A stretch of DNA of 64,000 nt from Bradyrhizobium monzae. Lineage in GTDB: Bacteria > Pseudomonadota > Alphaproteobacteria > Rhizobiales > Xanthobacteraceae. Under the pieces are notes generated by a model that worked only from the letters and a program-made list of their open reading frames with translations, searched no databases and had not been told where the DNA came from. This document shows, one piece after another, positions 8,260-15,768 of the stretch. The number at the start of each line of letters is the position of its first letter. The stretch's first letter is position 1. The stretch is taken from the NCBI RefSeq assembly GCF_021458635.1, contig NZ_JAIRDQ010000008.1, positions 1-64,000 on the forward strand, given 5' to 3'. Both the position numbers and the translations under genes were made by a program.

Positions 8260-9624
8260 ATGGATGCCCGATCGCCCGATTTGATCCAGGAACTGACCCG
8301 AGAGGCCACCGGTTGGCGCGCCGACGCGCCGACGACCAAGAGCCTGGCCGAGGTGAACGCCACGGTCGCCATCCCAGCAGCGGGGGCGTGGTGGCGGCGC
8401 CTGCTGGCCTTTGTCGGCCCCGGCTACATGGTCTCGGTCGGCTACATGGACCCCGGCAATTGGGCGACCGACCTCGCCGGCGGGTCGAGGTTCGGCTACA
8501 CGCTGCTCTCGGTCATCCTGCTCTCGAACCTGATGGCGATCCTGCTCCAGGCGCTGGCAGCGCGGCTCGGCATCGTTACCGACCGCGATCTCGCGCAGGC
8601 CTGCCGTGCGACCTATTCGCCGGCCGTCAACCTCCTGCTCTGGTTGGCTTGCGAAGCAGCGATCATCGCCTGCGATCTCGCCGAGGTGATCGGCACTGCA
8701 ATCGCGCTGAAATTGCTGTTCGGCATTCCCCTGATCGGCGGTGCGCTGATTGCCGCGCTCGATGCCTTCCTGCTGCTCGTCCTGATGAACCGCGGCTTCC
8801 GCTTCCTCGAAGCCTTCGTCATTGCGCTGCTCGTCGTGATCGCAGTTTGCTTCACGGTCCAGCTCGCCGCGGCAGCGCCGCCGGTTGCAGAGATGCTCAG
8901 GGGATTCGTGCCGACGACGGAGATATTCACCAATCCCGAGATGCTCTACATCGCGATCGGCATCATCGGCGCGACCGTGATGCCGCATAATCTCTATCTG
9001 CACTCCTCGATCGTGCAGACCCGCGCCTATGCGCGCGACGACGAGGGCCGTCGCGAGGCGATCAAATGGGCGACGACGGATTCCACCATCGCGCTGATGC
9101 TGGCGCTGTTCATCAACGCTGCGATCCTCGTCGTGGCTGCCGCGACGTTCCACAAGAGCGGCCATTCCGACGTCGCCGAGATCGGCCAGGCCTTTGAGCT
9201 GCTCTCGCCGCTGCTTGGCCTCGGCATCGCCTCGACGCTGTTCGCGGTGGCGCTGCTGGCGTCAGGCCTCAACTCGACGGTGACGGCGACGCTCGCTGGC
9301 CAGATCGTGATGGAAGGTTTTCTCGACCTGCGCCTGCCGAGCTGGGCGCGCCGCCTGCTGACGCGCGGCATCGCCATCATTCCGGTGATCGTCGTCACCG
9401 CGATCTATGGCGAGCGCGGCACCGCGGATCTGCTCGTGTTCAGCCAGGTCGTGCTGTCGATGCAGCTTCCCTTCGCCGTCATCCCGCTGGTCCGCTTCGT
9501 GTCGGACCGCCGCAAGATGGGGCAGTTCGCGATACCGGCGTCGGTCGCCGCCGTGGCGTGGATCGTCGCGGGCGTGATCGTGATTTTGAATCTCAAGCTG
9601 CTGGTCGATACGCTGTTCGGGTGA
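8260..9624 (+). CDS. mntH: Nramp-family Mn2+/divalent metal importer MntH
   Basis: The 454-residue inner-membrane protein takes up manganese, and possibly iron, by proton symport. It has about eleven hydrophobic helices. The two metal-site motifs of the Nramp family are present: DPGN in GYMDPGNWATDLAGGS on helix 1, and MPH in GATVMPHNLYLHSS on helix 6. I chose the ATG at 8260 rather than 8209, because the upstream one would place the TTGCAA operator inside the coding region. It is divergent from an MFS gene. Confidence 0.95.
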   Translation: MDARSPDLIQELTREATGWRADAPTTKSLAEVNATVAIPAAGAWWRRLLAFVGPGYMVSVGYMDPGNWATDLAGGSRFGYTLLSVILLSNLMAILLQALAARLGIVTDRDLAQACRATYSPAVNLLLWLACEAAIIACDLAEVIGTAIALKLLFGIPLIGGALIAALDAFLLLVLMNRGFRFLEAFVIALLVVIAVCFTVQLAAAAPPVAEMLRGFVPTTEIFTNPEMLYIAIGIIGATVMPHNLYLHSSIVQTRAYARDDEGRREAIKWATTDSTIALMLALFINAAILVVAAATFHKSGHSDVAEIGQAFELLSPLLGLGIASTLFAVALLASGLNSTVTATLAGQIVMEGFLDLRLPSWARRLLTRGIAIIPVIVVTAIYGERGTADLLVFSQVVLSMQLPFAVIPLVRFVSDRRKMGQFAIPASVAAVAWIVAGVIVILNLKLLVDTLFG

Positions 9625-9657
9625 GCGATCGACGCATGATCGCCGACTGTTTGCTTC

Positions 9658-10056
9658 TCAAAGAAAAGGATTGCTGATGCGAAGTCCTTCCTTGAGCACC
9701 AAACCATGCTGAAAATCCTCCGACAACAACGTATCGCAACCGGCGTGGAGGGCTGAGGCCGCGATCATTGCGTCGTAGACTGGAATCCCGTAGCGCTCAG
9801 CGAGACGTAGGCCCGTGTCATGGACCTCGACAGTTATTGGATCGACGGTTAGCAAGCTGCGCAGCAGGCTCAGGAACGTATTCGTTTCCTTCCAGGACCA
9901 CTGCATTTTTCGGCGCGACACATTGGCCACTTCGTTGAGCACCTGAACGCTGATGGTGCCACCTTGTGAAAGCGCTTGTTCAACGACATCTGCCTTCGCG
10001 GAATCTCCGGACAGGAGATACACGACGACATTGGTGTCGAAGAAGCTACCTTTCAT
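9658..10056 (-). CDS. PIN-domain toxin (VapC-type ribonuclease)
   Basis: The 132-residue protein is a PIN-domain endoribonuclease. The four expected acidic residues are visible: Asp in FFDTNVVVYLL, Glu in LNEVANV, Asp in VYDAMIAASAL and Asp in LLSEDFQHG. The ATG at 10056 has AGGCGA just upstream; an ATG three codons earlier is possible. It overlaps the end of its antitoxin gene, the usual toxin-antitoxin order. The pair would inhibit translation by RNA cleavage when the antitoxin is degraded; the RNA target is unknown. Confidence 0.88.
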   Translation of the reverse strand: MKGSFFDTNVVVYLLSGDSAKADVVEQALSQGGTISVQVLNEVANVSRRKMQWSWKETNTFLSLLRSLLTVDPITVEVHDTGLRLAERYGIPVYDAMIAASALHAGCDTLLSEDFQHGLVLKEGLRISNPFL

Positions 10057-10276
10057 TCGCCTCATTCCGGTCGAACTTGAAATCGGCGGGGAGGCGACCG
10101 CGGAAGGCCCGGAGACGCTTCAGCAATTCACTGCGATCGGGTTTGCGTGCGACGCTGAATTGCCTGGCACCAGCGACTTGAATTTCGATCTCGTCGCCTT
10201 CCTTCAGTTCGAGAGCGTCGACTACGGCCGCAGGAAGGCGCACGGCGAGGCTATTTCCCCATTTGGCGACCTGCAT
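10046..10276 (-). CDS. AbrB/MazE-type antitoxin
   Basis: The 76-residue protein starts with a swapped-hairpin AbrB fold, MQVAKWGNSLAVRLPAAVV, typical of MazE/VapB antitoxins. Its C-terminal tail, rich in Arg, Phe and Asp, would wrap the PIN toxin. AGGAGAAG lies six bases before the ATG at 10276; an earlier in-frame ATG at 10300 lies inside the operator palindrome and is less likely. The protein probably also binds the perfect inverted repeat just upstream to autoregulate the operon. Confidence 0.88.
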   Translation of the reverse strand: MQVAKWGNSLAVRLPAAVVDALELKEGDEIEIQVAGARQFSVARKPDRSELLKRLRAFRGRLPADFKFDRNEANER

Positions 10277-10291
10277 GCTGCTTCTCCTGTG

Positions 10292-10317
10292 GATATACAT
10301 CGTATGATATGTATATC
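10292..10317. promoter_or_regulatory. inverted-repeat operator of the toxin-antitoxin operon
   Basis: GATATACAT at 10292-10300 and ATGTATATC at 10309-10317 form a perfect 9-bp inverted repeat with an 8-bp spacer. It sits 16 bp upstream of the antitoxin start. The arms are AT-rich and could include the -10 element, so antitoxin binding would block transcription. The site is seen directly; autoregulation is inferred from other AbrB-type antitoxins. Confidence 0.6.
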
Positions 10318-10415
10318 TGGCGAGGCGTCAACAAGCGGCTTCCCTGCGTGTGAATGATCTTGCAGATTGCAAGCACAAGCCACCGCTCGCTGCGCGATGT
10401 CGAACCACCGTTTTC

Positions 10416-11192
10416 TTAATCCTGGGGCTCGGACGCCGCGTCTCCCTGCGCATCGATGCGCAGCCAGCCTGACGGGGCGAGGCGCTGCTGCGGCAGGAAG
10501 CGGGCCTTGTAGTCCATCTTCTTGGACCCTTCGATCCAGTAGCCGAGATAGACGTAGGGCAGGCCTTGCCGGCGGGCGCGCGCGATATGGTCGAGGATCA
10601 TGAAGGTGCCCATCGAGCGGCTGACCTGGCTCGGCTCGAAGAACGAATAGACCATCGACAGACCGTCGCTGAGCACGTCGGTCAACGCGACCGCGATCAA
10701 CTCCTCGCCACGGCCGGTAATGCCGCTGTCGGGACCGCGCTTGCGATACTCGATGATCCGGGTCTCGACATGGCTGTCCTCGACCATCATCGCGTAGTCG
10801 AGCACGGTCATGTCGGCCATGCCGCCATGGCGGTGACGGGCGTCGAGATAGGCGCGGAACACCGAATATTGCTCGGAGGTCGGGACCGCGCTGCGCTGCT
10901 CGCCGACGATGTCGGAATTGCGCGCCATCACCTTGCGGAAGTTGCGGGAGGGGCGGAACTCGTTGGCGACCACGCGGACCGAGACGCAGGCCCGGCACTG
11001 GTCGCAGGCCGGCCGATAGGCGATCGACTGGCTGCGGCGGAACCCGCCATGGGTCAGGAGGTCGTTGAGGTCGCCGGCGCGCTCACCCACGAGGTGTGTG
11101 AACACCTTGCGCTCATGCCGTCCCGGCAGATACGGGCAGGGGGACGGCGCCGTGAGGTAAAATTGTGGGGTATCGCGCGAGTGCTGGGTCAA
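10416..11192 (-). CDS. bpt: aspartate/glutamate leucyl/arginyl-transferase (N-end rule)
   Basis: The 258-residue protein is a bacterial Ate1-family aminoacyl-tRNA-protein transferase (Bpt). These add an amino acid, usually Leu, to proteins with N-terminal Asp or Glu and so mark them for ClpS/ClpAP degradation. Family features include the N-terminal YLTAPSPCPYLPGR, the Cys cluster PACDQCRACVSVRV and the core PYVYLGYWIEGSKKMDYK. The reading frame begins with TTG at 11192; no ATG occurs before these conserved segments. The gene is isolated from its neighbours. Confidence 0.93.
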   Translation of the reverse strand: MTQHSRDTPQFYLTAPSPCPYLPGRHERKVFTHLVGERAGDLNDLLTHGGFRRSQSIAYRPACDQCRACVSVRVVANEFRPSRNFRKVMARNSDIVGEQRSAVPTSEQYSVFRAYLDARHRHGGMADMTVLDYAMMVEDSHVETRIIEYRKRGPDSGITGRGEELIAVALTDVLSDGLSMVYSFFEPSQVSRSMGTFMILDHIARARRQGLPYVYLGYWIEGSKKMDYKARFLPQQRLAPSGWLRIDAQGDAASEPQD

Positions 11193-11321
11193 GGGACGTC
11201 GTGGGCCTCCGAAGTCGGTATCAGCATCGCGCTACGAAAGCTCCCGGTCAATCGGTCTGCTTGGCAGATCAGATCAGTCAGTCTAGCGGATCCTGGTTAG
11301 CAGGTCCTTGACCACCCGTTC

Positions 11322-11858
11322 TCAATAGGTCCTTGCCGTCTGGGGCACGGGCGCCCGAACGGAATTGTTGATCACGACCGTTCCCAGCACGAAGTCCTGG
11401 AGCAGGCGCCGGCGGCCGTTGAACAGGCCGACCAGCACGACGAACGGCGACAGGAACGAGACCGTCACCCAGAACAACACGGCATGGGTCGCGCCGAGGA
11501 CAAAGTAGCCGGGCGCGCCGTACCAGGTGCGCAACTCAAGATCCATGACCCGCATCCCGATCGTCGCGGACGAGGGGCCGCCGATGCAGGCGCCATAATA
11601 GACGATGGCCCAGACCACGGAGGCGGGCCAGGCCAGCCAGAACAGCGCCCAGCCGATGCCGAGCGTCACCACGCCGAACACGGCGATGAAGATGTAGCCG
11701 AGGATGACGGGAACGGAGATCACGACCATGTCGATCAGGAACGCGAACACCCGCCGCGTCGCGACACCGCGGAACAGCTCCGGATGCAGATAGGGATCGT
11801 AGGCGTGAGCCGCGCCATCACTGCGCCAGGCGCCTGAACTACCCGAGTCATAAGACAT
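11322..11858 (-). CDS. RDD-family membrane protein
   Basis: The 178-residue protein has the RDD signature: Arg-Arg in GVATRRVFAFLIDMVVISV with Asp in the first membrane helix, followed by further hydrophobic segments. A Gly/Ser/Tyr-rich cytoplasmic tail of about 25 residues precedes the domain. GGAGGACG lies just before the ATG at 11858, which favours it over an upstream ATG at 11939. RDD proteins are poorly understood; some act as ion exchangers. No substrate can be assigned here. Confidence 0.8.
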   Translation of the reverse strand: MSYDSGSSGAWRSDGAAHAYDPYLHPELFRGVATRRVFAFLIDMVVISVPVILGYIFIAVFGVVTLGIGWALFWLAWPASVVWAIVYYGACIGGPSSATIGMRVMDLELRTWYGAPGYFVLGATHAVLFWVTVSFLSPFVVLVGLFNGRRRLLQDFVLGTVVINNSVRAPVPQTARTY

Positions 11859-12055
11859 CGTCCGTCCTCCAGGGAAAACTCCCGTGGCAGGACATGGGAA
11901 CACGCTATTCCCCTGCCAAGGGTGCGCAGGGGTTAACAAGCCGAAATATTCCGGCGATTCGGGGGCGGGGGGTTGGGGCTTGGCGACGCAGCCGTAAGGC
12001 GGGCGCCGTCGCTCTCCGAGCTACGGCGGACAAGTCGCTTTGCCCACCCGAGAGC

Positions 12056-13117
12056 TTATCCTTGGGCGCGCAGCTTCTCCGCTGCCTTCGGCGCAAAATA
12101 GCTGAGCACGCCATCGGCGCCGGCGCGCTTGAAGGCGAGCAGGCTCTCCATCATGGCGCGGTCGCCGTCGAGCCAGCCGTTGTTGGCGGCGGCGGCGATC
12201 ATCGCGTATTCGCCGGAGACCTGGTAGGCGAAGGTCGGCATCGCGAACGTGTCCTTCACGCGGCGGACCACGTCGAGATAGGGCATGCCGGGCTTCACCA
12301 TTACCATGTCGGCGCCTTCGGAGATGTCGAGCTCGACCTCGCGCAGTGCCTCGTCGGTGTTGGCGCTGTCCATCTGGTAGGTGCGCTTGTCGCCGGTCAA
12401 TGTCTTGGCCGAGCCAATGGCGTCGCGGAACGGGCCGTAGAAGGCGGAGGCGTATTTGGCCGCATAGGCCATGATCTGCACGTCGAGCAGCCCTGAGTGG
12501 TCCAGCCCCTCGCGGATCGCGGCGACGCGGCCGTCCATCATGTCGGAGGGCGCGATGATGTCGCAGCCGGCCTCAGCCTGCACCAGCGCCTGGCGCACCA
12601 GCACCGCGACCGTCTCGTCGTTCAAGATCTTGCCGTCGACGATCAGGCCGTCATGGCCGTGGCTGGTGAAGGGATCGAGCGCGACGTCGCAGAGGATGCC
12701 GATGTCCGGAAACTCCTTCTTGATCGCGCGCACCGCCTGGCAGACCAGATTATTCGGGTTGGTCGCTTCCGAGCCTTCCTCGTCGCGCAAGGAGGGGTCG
12801 GTGTAGGGAAACAGCGCAAGGCAGGGAATCGTGAGCTTCATCGCGCGCTCGGCCTCGCGCACGGCCTGATCGACGCTGAGACGCTCGACGCCCGGCATCG
12901 AGGCGATCTGCTCGCGCTTGTTGTTGCCATCGATCAGGAACAGCGGCCAGATCAGGTCGTCGGTGGTGAGCACGTTCTCGCGCACCATCCGGCGGGCCCA
13001 TTCGGCCTTGCGGTTGCGACGTGGGCGGACGGTCAGATCGAGGGCGTGGGGCACCGCTGCACCAGTCCCGCGCGCGACCTCGCGCAGTTCGATCGGACGT
13101 CCGTATTTGATCGCCAT
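12056..13117 (-). CDS. hemB: delta-aminolevulinic acid dehydratase (porphobilinogen synthase)
   Basis: The 353-residue enzyme condenses two 5-aminolevulinate molecules to porphobilinogen in the heme pathway. Schiff-base lysine regions are visible in FYGPFRDAIGSAKTL and MVKPGMPYLDVVR. The metal loop reads DVALDPFTSHGHDG, with Ala/Asp in place of the Cys ligands of zinc enzymes, pointing to the Mg-dependent class known from Bradyrhizobium and Pseudomonas. GGAGGAG precedes the ATG at 13117. An AGAA-N3-TTCC element just upstream resembles an iron-control element. Confidence 0.96.
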   Translation of the reverse strand: MAIKYGRPIELREVARGTGAAVPHALDLTVRPRRNRKAEWARRMVRENVLTTDDLIWPLFLIDGNNKREQIASMPGVERLSVDQAVREAERAMKLTIPCLALFPYTDPSLRDEEGSEATNPNNLVCQAVRAIKKEFPDIGILCDVALDPFTSHGHDGLIVDGKILNDETVAVLVRQALVQAEAGCDIIAPSDMMDGRVAAIREGLDHSGLLDVQIMAYAAKYASAFYGPFRDAIGSAKTLTGDKRTYQMDSANTDEALREVELDISEGADMVMVKPGMPYLDVVRRVKDTFAMPTFAYQVSGEYAMIAAAANNGWLDGDRAMMESLLAFKRAGADGVLSYFAPKAAEKLRAQG

Positions 13118-13133
13118 CACAACTCCTCCGGCT

Positions 13134-13148
13134 GGAATTATTCTTATA
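13134..13148 (-). promoter_or_regulatory. possible iron-control element (Irr box) upstream of hemB
   Basis: On the coding strand the bases read TATAAGAATAATTCC, an AGAA-N3-TTCC core close to the AGAA-N3-TTCT core of Irr-binding elements. It begins 17 bases before the hemB ATG, just beyond the ribosome site. Irr control of hemB is known in Bradyrhizobium, but only one half-site matches well here, so the call is tentative. Confidence 0.3.
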
Positions 13149-13269
13149 CCAGCTCGCATGGTTCCCGCCACCGCGGCTTGACCTGCCGCAAGGCAGAATT
13201 GAACCGGCTTGATTGAACCGGCTTGCGCTGCCGATTGATTTTGGGGGGCGAAACAGCCAGAAGGGGGCC

Positions 13270-13773
13270 ATGTCCGAGATCTCCACCCGCGATGCGGCCC
13301 GCGACGGCGCCAATGCCAGGGACGCCGTCAGAGACAGCGCCCGCGACAATGCGATGTCGGTGGCGGCGATCTCGTCGGAGCGCCCCGAGTCCGACGACAA
13401 TGCCTGGACGCGCCGGCTGGTGCTGTTCCTGCGTGTGATGGCGCTACTGTCGATCCTCAAAGGTCTCTATCACTGGGCGCAGGTGACGGGCTTCGTCGGC
13501 GGCGAGGACGAGGCATTCGAGAACCAGTCGATGGCCTGGCAGGCCTCGACCATCTACTTCGCCGTGATCGAGCTCGTCGCCGCCGTCGGCCTCTGGCTCG
13601 CCACGCCCTGGGGCGCGGTGGTGTGGCTCACAACCGTGGTCTCAATGGCGGTGATCGAGCTGATGTTCCCCGGGATCTATGGCGGCAGCCTGGTCGTGGT
13701 CGGCGTCGAAGCCTTCATGCTTGCCGCCTATCTCGCGCTCGCCTGGATGGCCGCGCGCGAACGGCCGCCATAG
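13270..13773 (+). CDS. DUF6163-like four-helix membrane protein
   Basis: The 167-residue product begins with a hydrophilic, Arg/Asp-repetitive tail of about 55 residues (ARDGANARDAVRDSARDN). Four hydrophobic segments follow, including RRLVLFLRVMALLSILKGLY and SLVVVGVEAFMLAAYLALAW. I match it loosely to the DUF6163 family of alphaproteobacterial integral membrane proteins; function is unknown. The ATG at 13270 follows AAGGGGGCC; an earlier in-frame codon at 13213 lacks a site. It is divergent from hemB. Confidence 0.7.
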   Translation: MSEISTRDAARDGANARDAVRDSARDNAMSVAAISSERPESDDNAWTRRLVLFLRVMALLSILKGLYHWAQVTGFVGGEDEAFENQSMAWQASTIYFAVIELVAAVGLWLATPWGAVVWLTTVVSMAVIELMFPGIYGGSLVVVGVEAFMLAAYLALAWMAARERPP

Positions 13774-13798
13774 TCGAAGTCGTCGCGGGCAAAAATGG

Positions 13799-13933
13799 TC
13801 TCGTGCCCCGGACGCAATGCAGCGTGCCGCGCTCGCGGCATGGTGCGTTACAGAGCCGGGGCCCATCTTTCCGCGATCTCGCTTTTGGCTTTCCGGGTCC
13901 CGGATCTGCGCTTCGCTTGTCCGGGACACGAGA
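13799..13933. repeat. Bradyrhizobium-type intergenic repeat with inverted ends
   Basis: TCTCGTGCCCCGGAC at 13799-13813 pairs with GTCCGGGACACGAGA at 13919-13933 with one mismatch, enclosing about 105 bases rich in GAGCCGGGGCCC-like segments. I recognise this CCCCGGAC...GTCCGGGACACGAG layout as a dispersed intergenic element of Bradyrhizobium and Rhodopseudomonas genomes. It lies 25 bases after the upstream membrane-protein gene and could fold as a large hairpin at transcript ends. Confidence 0.6.
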
Positions 13934-14298
13934 GCGGAGTTGGCGAAGTTGCGCGCGCTTGGTTGACCGTTGGTTGCGTAAAATTCGAGGTAACTTTTCA
14001 TTGACCTAGCGATATCCGCCACAGCTCTTACGCGTGCGTTTCGAAACGGGGCGGGGCTGTTCTGGAATGCGACAGTCGGTGCGGACGGAGGGTGAACAGG
14101 ACCTTGCGACGGTCAACAGAGGGTTGCGAAAAGCCCTTGTGGCACAGGCTTAATCCGCAATTCACTGTCTTAAATTCATGATCTCTTTATTCTCTTATTT
14201 AAGCCGATCTTCAAACGCCCCCCTTAAGTTGCACCTATCAGACGGGACACAAGTTTCGTCGAATAAGTGTCGATAAAAACGACAACAGGGGAAGTGTC
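13934..14298. other. non-coding region upstream of ldtR
   Basis: About 365 bases hold no convincing gene. The last 100 bases are comparatively AT-rich and probably contain the ldtR promoter. Close to the ATG, TGTCG at 14268-14272 and CGACA at 14280-14284 form a short inverted repeat with a seven-base A-rich spacer, a possible autoregulatory site for the MarR-type LdtR. Nothing else stands out. Confidence 0.4.
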
Positions 14299-14817
14299 AT
14301 GATGAAAGCCGTCGCAACTGCGGCAGATACCGCAGAGCGCGTTTCGGGCCCGCAGGGTTCGGTGCAGTCGCTCTATCTGGAAGCATTGACTCTGGTGGAG
14401 CGGCTGCATCGCCGTCTCCTCGACGTGATCAAGGACGAGTTCGATCGTCGTGGCCGCGCCGACATCAATTCCGTGCAGGCGCTCCTGCTCTATAACATCG
14501 GCGACAAGGAGTTGACCGCGGGCGAGCTGCGCACGCGCGGTTACTATCTCGGCTCCAACGTCTCCTACAATCTGAAGAAGCTCGTCGAGCTCGGCTTCCT
14601 CGATCATCAGCGCTCGCGCGTTGACCGCCGCTCGGTGCGCATTCGCCTGACGCCGCAGGGCCAGGAAGTCCGCCGCATCGTCGACTCCCTGTACCAGAAG
14701 CACGTCAAGACCGTCGAACAGGTCGGCGGCATCTCGGGCGAGGAGTTCTCGACCCTCAACAAGTCGCTGCACCGGCTCGAGCGGTTCTGGACCGACCAGA
14801 TCCTGTATCGGCTCTGA
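14299..14817 (+). CDS. ldtR: LdtR, MarR-family transcriptional regulator
   Basis: The 172-residue protein has a winged helix-turn-helix: LTAGELRTRGYYLGSNVSYN as the recognition region and the wing around DHQRSRVDRRSVRIRLTPQG. It closely matches LdtR, a MarR-type regulator characterised in Liberibacter and Sinorhizobium that controls an L,D-transpeptidase and stress tolerance. A C-terminal helix (FSTLNKSLHRLERFWTDQIL) would complete the dimer interface. Two adjacent ATG codons are possible starts. Two small genes of unknown function follow on the same strand. Confidence 0.9.
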   Translation: MMKAVATAADTAERVSGPQGSVQSLYLEALTLVERLHRRLLDVIKDEFDRRGRADINSVQALLLYNIGDKELTAGELRTRGYYLGSNVSYNLKKLVELGFLDHQRSRVDRRSVRIRLTPQGQEVRRIVDSLYQKHVKTVEQVGGISGEEFSTLNKSLHRLERFWTDQILYRL

Positions 14818-15014
14818 GTTTTCGAAGGGATTGGCCAAGCCGGCCCATAACAAGACCGGCAAGCCTTCCCAATCGTGCCTGCTTCCCCAAGCGCGCCGGC
14901 CCGGCTTTTCCCCGGACCGGTGCGTTTTGTCGTCTTTTCGCGGTTGCGAAAAATGTGCCGGCAAGCGGAACCAGTTCGCCGCACCGCAGTTGTCTCTCCG
15001 GATCGGAGGATGCG

Positions 15015-15248
15015 ATGCTGGTCGAACGCGGGTTGCAGGCTATGAACGTCGAGCTCGTGAGCGACTCCTACGCGATCGCCGCGAATTACCTCCGCCGCTC
15101 CGGCGCTATCCCCGACACGCTCGTCACCAATGAGCGCCTGCTCGAGATCATCATCAAGCTGCTGCAGCGCGGCGAATTCAACAAGATCAGACTGGCCAAC
15201 AAGGCCATCGCCAGGTTCGAGGCGTGGTCCGGTGCCCGGGCCGCCTGA
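15015..15248 (+). CDS. conserved small protein, unknown function
   Basis: The 77-residue protein is hydrophilic and predicted helical, with the core NYLRRSGAIPDTLVTNERLLE and a basic stretch NKIRLANKAIARFEAW. CGGAGG is five bases before the ATG at 15015. I cannot name the family. It lies about 200 bases after ldtR and 37 bases before another small gene, so the two small genes may be co-transcribed. The regular spacing and ribosome sites argue that both are real. Confidence 0.65.
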   Translation: MLVERGLQAMNVELVSDSYAIAANYLRRSGAIPDTLVTNERLLEIIIKLLQRGEFNKIRLANKAIARFEAWSGARAA

Positions 15249-15285
15249 TCAAGACTCCCAAAATCACAGAGAAACAGAGGGTGCT

Positions 15286-15507
15286 ATGGAAGCCGCCATC
15301 GACCGCATCATGCAGACCTATGACCTGCTCGCCAACCGCAGCGCGGCGGCGAGCGAGGAGGCGCGCCTGAAGGTCACGAACTATCTCAATACCTTGATGG
15401 AGGCGGGCGAGAAAGACACTCACAGGTTGACGGTCTGCGGCCTGACCTATCTGCGCCAGCTCGACGGCAGCGTGGACCCGGTGAAGGCGGGGTATACCGG
15501 ACTGTAG
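15286..15507 (+). CDS. conserved small protein, unknown function
   Basis: The 73-residue product is helical and soluble by appearance, opening with MEAAIDRIMQTYDLLANRSA and continuing EEARLKVTNYLNTLMEAGE. It contains a single Cys and no recognisable domain. Its ATG is 37 bases beyond the stop of the preceding 77-residue gene, with AGAGGG just upstream. About 260 non-coding bases separate it from glyA. Function is unknown. Confidence 0.65.
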   Translation: MEAAIDRIMQTYDLLANRSAAASEEARLKVTNYLNTLMEAGEKDTHRLTVCGLTYLRQLDGSVDPVKAGYTGL

Positions 15508-15768
15508 GGGAATTCGACCGGCCTACGGGCCGTCAATTTGGGTCCGAAGCGGGCTCTTCTGGGCCGATCGGATCGGGGCGGTTCCAGAGAGCCGTCCACA
15601 CCCGAAAATGCTTCGATCCCCACCATATCTTGCATAAATATCAGGCCCGACCCGCAACCACTTGGCCGGATGCGGGCGATGTGGTAGATCGCGCTCGCCG
15701 CTTCCGATCACCACACCAGACCCGCCCGTAGCCCGCCAAAAGGCTGCGGCGGTGGAGATATTCGCAAG

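Noticed and set aside
15508..15768. Riboswitch upstream of glyA
   Set aside because: GC-rich stems are present, but I could match no glycine, SAM or SAH aptamer core by eye.
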